From positions 1 through 21,167 of the forward strand of contig CALGAR010000009.1 in NCBI GenBank assembly GCA_937959285.1: a stretch of 21,167 nt of DNA, in the 5' to 3' direction. How positions within the stretch are numbered: position 1 is the first letter of the stretch; each line of letters opens with the position of its first letter. Origin of the DNA: an uncultured Bryobacterales bacterium (lineage in GTDB: Bacteria; Acidobacteriota; Terriglobia; Bryobacterales; Bryobacteraceae). The notes beneath the pieces were generated by a model. It ran no database searches, was not told the origin of the DNA, and saw only the letters and a program-made list of their open reading frames with translations. The translations under genes were made by a program, and so were the position numbers. This document shows, piece after piece, positions 8,784 through 15,391 of the stretch.

Positions 8784-10372
8784 GTAAAGTCGTACTTTTC
8801 GGTCTCGACGGCGCCACTTACACCGTCCTCGACGATCTCGTCGCGCGGGGCATGATGCCGACGCTCGCCGAATTCATGCGGACGGGCGTCCGCGCGAAGA
8901 TGCTTTCGGTGAAGCCGCCGCTCACGCCGCCGGCCTGGTCTACCTTAGTGACCGGCCGCACGCCCGGCCATCACGGCGTTACCGGCTTCTTCCAGTACGA
9001 CGCGCCGGATTCGCTTTCCATCCAGTTGATCTCGTCGCGGCAGCTGGTGGCGGAGACGATCTGGTCAATGGTCAACCGGCAGGGCAAGCGCGCCGGAAGC
9101 CTCAACTTCGTCGCCCATCAGCCGGCTCCCAAGATCGACGGCTGGGTGATTCCCGGCTGGGTATCCTGGCGATGGATCCGGCGGTTGAGCCATCCGTCGA
9201 CGCTCATCGACAAGCTGAAGGCCGAACTTCCCGGCTTTGATGTCAAATCGCTTGCGATCGACTTCGAGGAAGAGCGCAAGGCGATCGTCGGTGCGCCGAT
9301 CGACGACTATAAGGACTGGGTCGGCCTGCACATCAATCGTGAAACCCAGTGGTTTAACGTGATGAAGCACCAGATGCTTCACGATCCGGTGGACCTGGTG
9401 GGCGTGGTGTATGACGGGGTCGACAAGCTCCAGCATCTTCTGTGGCCGTACCTCGACCCGGCACTGACTCCGGCTGAACCGGACGCGGAATTCCTGCGAA
9501 TTCGCAGCCTTTGCTGGGATTACTTCCGGAACATCGACAATCTGCTCAAGCAGACGATGGAGCTGGCTGGTCCGAACACCACCATCTTTATCTGCTCAGA
9601 CCACGGATTTACCGGCAGCTGGGAGATTCTGTTTATCAACAACTGGCTGGAAGAGCGCGGCTATCTCACCTGGAAGGAAGGAACCGAAGCTGTACAGGAC
9701 GACAACCAGGAGCTGGAGCCAAGTTTCTACCGTCTGTCGGCATTCGATCTGACCAGGACGAAAGCCTATGCGCTGACGGCAAGCAGCAACGGTATCTACA
9801 TTTCCGTCAAAGGCCGTAAGGATGAGAACGGAATTCCTCCTGAGGAATATGAGTCATTCCGGAGGAAGCTGATCGACGAACTCCTGAACGAGTGCGTTGA
9901 TCCAGAAACTGGCGAGAAGCTGATCACGAACGTCTGGACGCGCGAGGAGATTTTCGATGGACCAATGCGGGACATTGCTCCCGACCTTACCCTTGCTTTG
10001 CGCGACTATGGCTTCGTTTCGGTCCGCCGCAACCGCCGTATGTTAGCAAAGCGGCCGCAGATTCTTGGTACCCATCACCCTGAGGGTGTGCTGATTGCGC
10101 GAGGACCGGGCATCCGGCAGGGCGCTGTTATCGACGACGTCCACCTGGTGGATGTCGCGCCGACGGCCCTGTATTCGATGGGATTGTCCATTCCCGCCGA
10201 TTTGCAGGGACGCGTTCTCAATGAAATCTATACGCCGGAATTTCTGGAGGCTCACAAGCTTCGTCGCGGCGAAGAGACGAAGGCCGTCGCAGCTGCAGCC
10301 GGAGCGGACGCGCCGGGCGACGAAGAAGCTGAGATTCTGGAGAAGCTCAAGGCTCTCGGGTATATCGAATAA
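8780..10372 (+). CDS. Alkaline-phosphatase-superfamily phosphodiesterase/nucleotide pyrophosphatase-like protein
   Basis: The 530-residue protein belongs to the type I phosphodiesterase/nucleotide pyrophosphatase branch of the alkaline phosphatase superfamily. Predicted two-metal ligands and nucleophile are all present: Asp10 (FGLDGAT), Thr49 (PLTPPAW) as nucleophile by alignment to NPP enzymes, Asp215 and His219 (DKLQH), Asp274-His275 (SDHGF), and His432 (GTHHPEG). The LKALGYIE ending is common in this group. No signal peptide or membrane segment is seen, so it should act in the cytoplasm. The start overlaps the ACP stop by four bases, tying it to the synthase operon. It may hydrolyse or transfer a phosphoester, for example removing or adding a phospho-group on the lipid product. 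The substrate is unknown, and a phosphomutase or sulfatase-like role is not excluded. Confidence 0.85.
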   Translation: MSKVVLFGLDGATYTVLDDLVARGMMPTLAEFMRTGVRAKMLSVKPPLTPPAWSTLVTGRTPGHHGVTGFFQYDAPDSLSIQLISSRQLVAETIWSMVNRQGKRAGSLNFVAHQPAPKIDGWVIPGWVSWRWIRRLSHPSTLIDKLKAELPGFDVKSLAIDFEEERKAIVGAPIDDYKDWVGLHINRETQWFNVMKHQMLHDPVDLVGVVYDGVDKLQHLLWPYLDPALTPAEPDAEFLRIRSLCWDYFRNIDNLLKQTMELAGPNTTIFICSDHGFTGSWEILFINNWLEERGYLTWKEGTEAVQDDNQELEPSFYRLSAFDLTRTKAYALTASSNGIYISVKGRKDENGIPPEEYESFRRKLIDELLNECVDPETGEKLITNVWTREEIFDGPMRDIAPDLTLALRDYGFVSVRRNRRMLAKRPQILGTHHPEGVLIARGPGIRQGAVIDDVHLVDVAPTALYSMGLSIPADLQGRVLNEIYTPEFLEAHKLRRGEETKAVAAAAGADAPGDEEAEILEKLKALGYIE

Positions 10373-10374
10373 GC

Positions 10375-11256
10375 ATGCCAAAGGCACCGGTCAACGGCAT
10401 CGAGATTCACTATCAGACTCGTGGCGAGGGGCCCGACGTAATTCTGATGCACGGAATCACATCGTCCCTCGCCATGTGGTACAACGAGTTCATTCCGGCG
10501 CTGAGCAAGGAGTACCGCGTAACAGCGTACGATCTGCGCGGCCACGGCCTCAGCACGATCACACGTCACGGTTACAGCTCTTACGACATGTCAAGGGATC
10601 TGGCCGCGCTCATGGATTACCTTGGCATCGAGAAAGCGTCGTTTGTCGGCCATAGCTTCGGCGGAGCGATCGCCATGCACTTCGCTCTCGATTTTCCTGA
10701 CCGGACCACCGGTGTCGTCATGCTCGACTCCGGTCTTGCCTGCCTGCGGTACTTGCGCATCATCCATGAGTGGGTCGGGTGGCAGAACCGACCCGCGGAC
10801 ATGATGAAAGACGGGCTCACCCTCGAGCAGTTTCTGGAGCTGGATAGCAAGCAGGACGTTACCGACATTATCAAGCGAGGGCTCAGCGTTCCCCGCCGCG
10901 CCGGATTCAGGAAGGGACAGGATGGAATGACGCCGCGTGCGCGGAAACTCGTCGAGGAGACGAGGATGGGCTACGAGTTTCGGGATGTCGCCGGGATGAC
11001 CGAAGACCGGCTCAGCTCTATCAAAGCTCCGGTCCTCGCGCTCTACGGCGAAACGTCTCCGTACAAGAAGATGGCTACTCATCTTAGCCAGTTGTTAGAG
11101 AAATGCCGCCACGATGTATTGCCGGGTGTCGGTCATTTCTACGCAATCCATCGCCCGCGATTGATTCTGGAGCGAATCCAGGCTTTCCTGAAAGATCCGG
11201 AAGGTTTTGTCGCCGAAGGACGGACCGCAAGCGCCAGCGCCGGTTCGGAGGCCTAG
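10375..11256 (+). CDS. Alpha/beta hydrolase, possible chain-releasing thioesterase
   Basis: The 293-residue cytoplasmic protein has a standard alpha/beta hydrolase fold. The oxyanion HG motif (LMHGITS, about 25-31) and DLRGHG loop (53-58) precede the nucleophile elbow GHSFGG (Ser94). A probable acid lies near Glu226 (LYGETSP, less typical than Asp), and the catalytic His254 is in GVGHF. A cap region spans roughly residues 125-210. Its ATG is two bases after the stop of the phosphodiesterase, so it is the last gene of the synthase operon. By position it is a candidate for hydrolysing or transferring the finished acyl chain from an ACP. That role is inferred; the fold alone does not distinguish a thioesterase from an esterase or epoxide hydrolase. 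Confidence 0.85.
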   Translation: MPKAPVNGIEIHYQTRGEGPDVILMHGITSSLAMWYNEFIPALSKEYRVTAYDLRGHGLSTITRHGYSSYDMSRDLAALMDYLGIEKASFVGHSFGGAIAMHFALDFPDRTTGVVMLDSGLACLRYLRIIHEWVGWQNRPADMMKDGLTLEQFLELDSKQDVTDIIKRGLSVPRRAGFRKGQDGMTPRARKLVEETRMGYEFRDVAGMTEDRLSSIKAPVLALYGETSPYKKMATHLSQLLEKCRHDVLPGVGHFYAIHRPRLILERIQAFLKDPEGFVAEGRTASASAGSEA

Positions 11257-11306
11257 ATTTTAGGGACTTCCGAATCAGCCCTTTGCCATCTCAGATCCTG
11301 CAAGGG

Positions 11307-11335
11307 ATGCCGGGGAAGTTACGCTCGCCCGGCAT
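11307..11335 (+). terminator. Possible terminator hairpin after the synthase operon
   Basis: Perfect 8-bp arms, ATGCCGGG at 11307-11314 and CCCGGCAT at 11328-11335, enclose a 13-nt loop 51 bp after the hydrolase stop. No T-tract follows, so it is not a canonical intrinsic terminator. It could be an mRNA 3'-end stabiliser or a factor-dependent site. Confidence 0.4.
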
Positions 11336-11340
11336 GGAAG

Positions 11341-11415
11341 AGCATTCAATCTGATCAGTGACTTAGTTACTATACCAGTACTATCAGGCATGATAATATG
11401 CGTTGCTTCCTATTG
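11341..11415 (+). promoter_or_regulatory. AT-rich patch, likely promoter region of the downstream gene set
   Basis: This is the only clearly AT-rich stretch of the 239-bp gap between 11256 and 11496. It holds TATACC (11371), TACTAT (11379-11384) and GATAAT (11392-11397), any of which could be a -10 element. The best -35 candidate is GTGACT at 11358-11363, 15 bp before TACTAT, which is a weak match. A CTGATCAG palindrome lies at 11351-11358. The gene order (new secreted protein after a hairpin) fits a promoter here, but no element is convincing alone. Confidence 0.3.
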
Positions 11416-11482
11416 CTTCGGGACGCCGGCATGTTAGACTTTGTTGCAACACCTTAGTGGCCCGCAAAGTCGCGCGAAAGTT

Positions 11483-11490
11483 GAGGAGGT
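11483..11490 (+). promoter_or_regulatory. Strong Shine-Dalgarno deciding the TTG start at 11496
   Basis: GAGGAGGT lies five bases before an in-frame TTG at 11496-11498. It is among the strongest ribosome sites in the window. It favours this start over the upstream in-frame TTG at 11403, which would place 31 extra residues before the signal peptide. Confidence 0.6.
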
Positions 11491-11495
11491 ACGAG

Positions 11496-13379
11496 TTGCT
11501 GTCGGTTTCCACAAACATTGTTTCCAGGGGAGGGATCCCCAAGCGGGGCATTTCCGGGGGAAGGCTGCTCACCACCTGTCTGGTTGCCCTGTTCGCGGCA
11601 CTGGCTGCCGCGGCACAAAATTACGAGCCAATTCCTCCAGCGCAAACGCCCGGCACCCCGGTTTCAACGGCCTCGCTGTCTGGTTTTGTTCGAGCCAAAG
11701 CGAGCCCCGACGAGTGCTTCCTTGCGCTTGGTGAGAACGTTCAGTATGACTTCATTGGCCCTGGTTGTGAGCAACGGGGTAAGATTCCCAAGGTAAATCA
11801 AGGATATGTTTGGGGAGCTGTGGTGGTTGGACGCGAGATTTGGTTTGGGTCCACCCCGAACGGCCAGTGCATTACTCACGGAGGCGTCGTTTCCGATCCT
11901 TCGACACTAACCCCTTACATGACGGATTCGTGGGCTTGCGAGTTTGGAAGCAGCCCATATGTGCCAACGCCGTTGCCGGCGCAAATCGGCGACTTCAGGC
12001 CTCCGCGAATCTACGTGTACAACATTGACACGAAGACCATTCAGGACATCACGCCGAAGGGACCGACACCGCCGCTCTATCTTGATCAATTGCTGATGGC
12101 AACACGCGGCGTCCGCGCTGCAATGACCGTGGGCGATTACGTCATCTTCGGTGGCCCGGCTCTTGCGGCCGACGGACGCATCAACTGGTTTGCCTTTAAT
12201 AAGAACACAAAGCAGTTTGTGGCGAAGTTCCAGCAAACCGGATATGCCAACCTCCGGCGATTTGTGAACTACGAAGGCGTGCAGTATACGGCCGTTCAAA
12301 AGAGCGGCGGAGCAGGCGGAGCGGTTCTTCGCGTATCTTTCAATCCAGTTTTCACCCCGCCGCCGGCCCAGATGCCTGGCGCTCCTCCGCCGAACATCCC
12401 TGTTTGTCTTACCTGCTTCGTGTTTCAAAAGGTCGGCGACACGGATGGCCAAGGCGCCTACATTGCCGCGCATAATGGCCGCCTGTTCGTATCTACGTGG
12501 CCGAACCCCGGGCTTGCCGGCTTGTGGATGAGTCCGCCGATTCCGGCTGGTGGCCTGACGGCTGCTCATGCCGACGGGTGGACAAAGGTGTGGCAGGCAT
12601 CTGATTATGAGCCGGACCGGGCCATTGCTGCTGTCTATGCGGGCGGGGCACTGTACTCCTTCGGCGGCTATCTGTACTGGGGCACAATGCATGTGCCGTG
12701 GTCTTGGGTTGGTGGCATCACCCGTTTTTATGGTCTTCCGACAACGCAGGAAGAAGCACAGGCCTTGATCACGAATTCCTTCCGTGGCATCGCAATCTTC
12801 CGCGGGCGGAACTTTGAGACTGGGAATCCGGATATCGAGCTCCTCTACGGCGAAGCGCAATTGCCGGTGTTCCATCCAGCCAGCGGGGGCAACCCGTCAA
12901 AATGGGTGAGGACTCCAAACAACATGCCTGACGGTAAGAAGTTGCCGAAGTTTGGGCCAACCGGTTTCGGCAACCCTTACAACAACTACACCTGGCAGAT
13001 GACTGTTTGGAATAACAAGCTGTGGGTCGGGACGATGGACTGGAGTTACATGGCTGCAAAAGGCGCGCAGCTCGGTCAAACCATGAAACTGAACGGGTTT
13101 ACTGTGACCCTTCCGCAGCTGGACGGCTCCCGCTTTGGCGCTGACCTGTACTCGTTCGCCAGCGTTTCTTCCCCGGCCGTGGCGGAATCCATCACCGGTG
13201 TGGGTAACTACACGAACTACGGTGTGCGGAATATTCTTCCGGTCAGTTCTACGATGATGTTCATCGGAACAGCCAATCCGATGAACCTTCTCACGAACAA
13301 GACGGACGATGTGCCCGAAGGCGGCTGGGAGTTGATCGAGCTCAATGCGGCTCCGACGCTTCCGCCACGACGGTTCTAA
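11496..13379 (+). CDS. Secreted beta-propeller-like protein of unknown function
   Basis: I do not recognise a named family. From the TTG at 11496 the protein has 627 residues. Residues 24-40 form a hydrophobic signal segment after an Arg/Lys-bearing stretch, with a likely cleavage near AAA-QN (40-41), so it should be exported. The body repeatedly shows short strands of the type W/F-V/I-G/S-T: IWFGSTPNG, LFVSTWPNPG, YLYWGTMH, LWVGTMDW and MFIGTANP. Such spacing is typical of beta-propeller blades. Several Cys residues could form disulfides in the periplasm or outside. There is no obvious enzyme motif. The C-terminal codons overlap the first possible start of the PPTase gene, so it is co-transcribed with it. 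It could be a lipid- or surface-associated binding protein linked to the synthase product, but this is speculation. Confidence 0.75.
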   Translation: MLSVSTNIVSRGGIPKRGISGGRLLTTCLVALFAALAAAAQNYEPIPPAQTPGTPVSTASLSGFVRAKASPDECFLALGENVQYDFIGPGCEQRGKIPKVNQGYVWGAVVVGREIWFGSTPNGQCITHGGVVSDPSTLTPYMTDSWACEFGSSPYVPTPLPAQIGDFRPPRIYVYNIDTKTIQDITPKGPTPPLYLDQLLMATRGVRAAMTVGDYVIFGGPALAADGRINWFAFNKNTKQFVAKFQQTGYANLRRFVNYEGVQYTAVQKSGGAGGAVLRVSFNPVFTPPPAQMPGAPPPNIPVCLTCFVFQKVGDTDGQGAYIAAHNGRLFVSTWPNPGLAGLWMSPPIPAGGLTAAHADGWTKVWQASDYEPDRAIAAVYAGGALYSFGGYLYWGTMHVPWSWVGGITRFYGLPTTQEEAQALITNSFRGIAIFRGRNFETGNPDIELLYGEAQLPVFHPASGGNPSKWVRTPNNMPDGKKLPKFGPTGFGNPYNNYTWQMTVWNNKLWVGTMDWSYMAAKGAQLGQTMKLNGFTVTLPQLDGSRFGADLYSFASVSSPAVAESITGVGNYTNYGVRNILPVSSTMMFIGTANPMNLLTNKTDDVPEGGWELIELNAAPTLPPRRF

Positions 13380-14184
13380 AGTCCGTTACCGTATCGGAGA
13401 AGTGAAGGAGTTGCTGGGAACCGGGGAAGCACACCTTTGGTGCTTCCGGCCCCAAAAGCTAAACGACGGCCGGCTCTTACGAGCCGGCCTTTCTTTTCTG
13501 AGCGCCGATGAGCGCGCACGCCTGGATCGATTCCTGGTCCCGGAGCCCCGTCACGTCTTTCTCTGCACCCGCCTTCTCGTTCGTTCGGTCCTTTCTTTGT
13601 ACGCGGATGTCGAACCGTGGGAATGGATTTTTCAGACGAATCAGTACGGCCGGCCTGAGATTGCTTCGCCTACGGAATATCGCCCCCTCCGCTTCAATCT
13701 TTCGAACAAGAAGGGACTCATCGTGTGTCTGGTTGCGTGGGATGGCGACCTCGGAGTCGACGTTGAAGATACATCGCAACCCCCCCGCCGCCTTCTCGAG
13801 ATTGCTGACCGCTTCTTCTCCCCTCGCGAAGCTGCTGCCTTGCGTGCTTTACCGTCCAAGGAAGAGCAGCGGTCCCGCTTCTACCATTACTGGACTCTGA
13901 AGGAATCCTACATAAAGGCGCGGGGCGTCGGGCTTGCCCTCGGGTTGTCCGGTTTCTCGTTTCTGTTCGAGCGGGGACGGATTCGCATTACCTACGAACC
14001 CGGCTTCGTCGATTCGCAGGAATGGGACTTTCAATTGTTACAGGTTGACGACCGGCACGTAATCGGTGTAACGCTAGAACGTCACAAACTGTCAAACAAG
14101 CAACTTCTTCTGCGCAACGCCGAAGAAGCGGTTTTTCACGAGTTGCGCCGGGCCGGTGGCATTAGTTCTGCTGGCGCCCTTTGA
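13345..14184 (+). CDS. Sfp-type 4'-phosphopantetheinyl transferase
   Basis: This enzyme transfers phosphopantetheine from coenzyme A to the active serine of ACPs, converting them to the holo form. Numbered from the ATG at 13345 (279 residues), it shows the N-terminal HLWCF strand (30-34), LSADERAR (52-59), FNLSN (118-122, where many relatives have LSH), the metal-binding GVDVED with Asp139 and Glu141, FFSPREAAAL (157-166), and WTLKESYIKA with Trp183, Lys186 and Glu187. All magnesium ligands are present. The start is uncertain: ATG 13345 overlaps the previous gene by 35 bases, while GTG 13402 and TTG 13411 are alternatives that keep the conserved core. It is the likely activator of the three ACPs upstream, whose own PPTase-like domain appears degenerate. 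A terminator-like hairpin sits within its 5' coding region. Confidence 0.9.
   Translation: MRLRRFRHDGSKVRYRIGEVKELLGTGEAHLWCFRPQKLNDGRLLRAGLSFLSADERARLDRFLVPEPRHVFLCTRLLVRSVLSLYADVEPWEWIFQTNQYGRPEIASPTEYRPLRFNLSNKKGLIVCLVAWDGDLGVDVEDTSQPPRRLLEIADRFFSPREAAALRALPSKEEQRSRFYHYWTLKESYIKARGVGLALGLSGFSFLFERGRIRITYEPGFVDSQEWDFQLLQVDDRHVIGVTLERHKLSNKQLLLRNAEEAVFHELRRAGGISSAGAL
13468..13499 (+). terminator. Intrinsic-terminator structure inside the PPTase gene
   Basis: The perfect 9-bp arms GGCCGGCTC (13468-13476) and GAGCCGGCC (13481-13489) flank a TTAC loop. They are followed at once by TTTCTTTTCT (13490-13499). This meets every visual criterion of a Rho-independent terminator. It begins 89 bases after the stop of the secreted-protein gene, as expected for that gene's terminator, yet it lies at codons 42-52 of the PPTase numbered from 13345. 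Confidence 0.75.
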
Positions 14185-14228
14185 TTCCTGACGGAGGATG
14201 GAATGAACGAACGAATTGGGGGTGGTCT

Positions 14229-15293
14229 TTGAGAAGGTTGACGGTTGTAGGTCTGCTGGTCGTGGTGGTGGCAACGTTCGCGCAAGAGCGCTTTCCGCGC
14301 CTGCGGCAGCGAAGACAAGCGCGAATGCAAGCCACGGGCGCAGTCGAACTTCGCCCAGCCACGCAGTGCGGAGGCGAGCTCAACCTGGGGTACAGCATCC
14401 TGACGTTTTCGAGCGGGCTCCGCGCCGCAGTTTGGTATCCGACGACTCAGGCGGAATCCAAGCTGACTTACGCCAACAATCTCACCACTGGAGCGGCCCA
14501 GAACGCCCCGGTCGCCAACTGCTCGACGTATCCGCTCGTCGTCTTCTCTCATGGATTTGGCGGGTGCGGAACGCAATCCGTGTTCTTTACCGAGGAACTG
14601 GCGCGTCATGGCTACATCGTCGTCGCGCCGGATCACGCCGATGCGAAGTGCAAGGTGGACGAGCCCCGGAGCGGACGAGGTTTCGGCCGCGCAGATGAGC
14701 CCTTCCGGCAGCCGGAGAAGTGGACGGACAAGACCTACGCGGACCGGGCACGGGATATCCGGCTCGTCATCGATGAAATGACCACCAACAGGGAGTTCGG
14801 ACTGCGAATTGACAAATTCAGGATCGGCGGAGTGGGTCACTCGCTCGGCGGCTACACGATGCTGGGCCTCGCTGGTGGATGGGAAAGCTGGAGAGACAAC
14901 CGCATTCGCGCGATCCTGCTGTTCTCCCCCTACGTCGCTCCATTTCACGCACAGAATCGCCTGAAAGCCGTCCGCATTCCGGTGATGTATCAAGGCGGGC
15001 AGCGCGATCTGGGCATCACGCCGCAGTTGCGACGTCAAGGTGGCGTGTACGACGAGTCGAACAGGCCAAAATATTACATCGAACTGCCTCGCGCCGGACA
15101 TTTTGCCTGGACCGTTCGTTCCTGTGGAGGAACCGGAAGCGTGAGCCGCTGCGCCGAAACAAACACACTCGTCCGCACGATCAACGAGTATGGAATTTCG
15201 TTCCTGGACGAGTATCTGAAGGGACAGCGGAAGACGCTGGCTCGGGAAGCAGGCCAGGGGCAGAACGTAGTGGACTACCGCAGCGCTCCCTAA
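14229..15293 (+). CDS. Secreted alpha/beta hydrolase (dienelactone hydrolase / PAF-acetylhydrolase-like)
   Basis: From the TTG at 14229 (GGGGTGG just upstream) the protein has 354 residues and begins with a compact signal peptide: MRRL, then a Val/Leu-rich core to about residue 18. An open frame continues upstream to a TTG at 14181, but that would put about 16 residues before the signal. The fold shows a SHGFGG oxyanion loop, the EELARHGYIVVAPDH strand, the nucleophile elbow GHSLGG with Ser205, and a catalytic-His motif AGHFAW. This matches secreted PAF-acetylhydrolase/polyester-hydrolase-like enzymes that cleave ester bonds. Cys residues near the active site and C-terminus suggest disulfides. 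The next gene is a close paralog. Substrate is unknown; being next to a lipid synthase makes an acyl ester plausible but unproven. Confidence 0.82.
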   Translation: MRRLTVVGLLVVVVATFAQERFPRLRQRRQARMQATGAVELRPATQCGGELNLGYSILTFSSGLRAAVWYPTTQAESKLTYANNLTTGAAQNAPVANCSTYPLVVFSHGFGGCGTQSVFFTEELARHGYIVVAPDHADAKCKVDEPRSGRGFGRADEPFRQPEKWTDKTYADRARDIRLVIDEMTTNREFGLRIDKFRIGGVGHSLGGYTMLGLAGGWESWRDNRIRAILLFSPYVAPFHAQNRLKAVRIPVMYQGGQRDLGITPQLRRQGGVYDESNRPKYYIELPRAGHFAWTVRSCGGTGSVSRCAETNTLVRTINEYGISFLDEYLKGQRKTLAREAGQGQNVVDYRSAP

Positions 15294-15294
15294 A

Positions 15295-15333
15295 GAATTA
15301 ACACGCCCCGAAGCGTAATTCGGGCGTTAATTC
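15295..15333 (+). terminator. Imperfect terminator-like hairpin after the first secreted hydrolase
   Basis: GAATTAA (15295-15301) pairs with TTAATTC (15327-15333). The inner CGCCCCGAA pairs with TTCGGGCG, with small bulges, around a GCGTAA loop. The 15-bp imperfect stem begins directly after the stop codon. No T-tract follows. It may end or protect the upstream transcript, or attenuate read-through into the next gene. Confidence 0.5.
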
Positions 15334-15391
15334 CACAGTCCGCCGCGACTCAGCAACTAAGTGCGGGTTACTAGCAAGGGGATTGAAGTTG

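Noticed and set aside
11907..12875. Minus-strand open frame (322 codons) opposite the secreted propeller-like gene
   Set aside because: The plus-strand frame has a signal peptide, a strong ribosome site and repeated strand motifs. The antisense product is Arg-rich and has no recognisable pattern.
14136..15101. Minus-strand open frame (321 codons) opposite the first secreted hydrolase
   Set aside because: The plus strand encodes GHSLGG and AGHFAW motifs shared with the paralog, so the antisense frame is a shadow.
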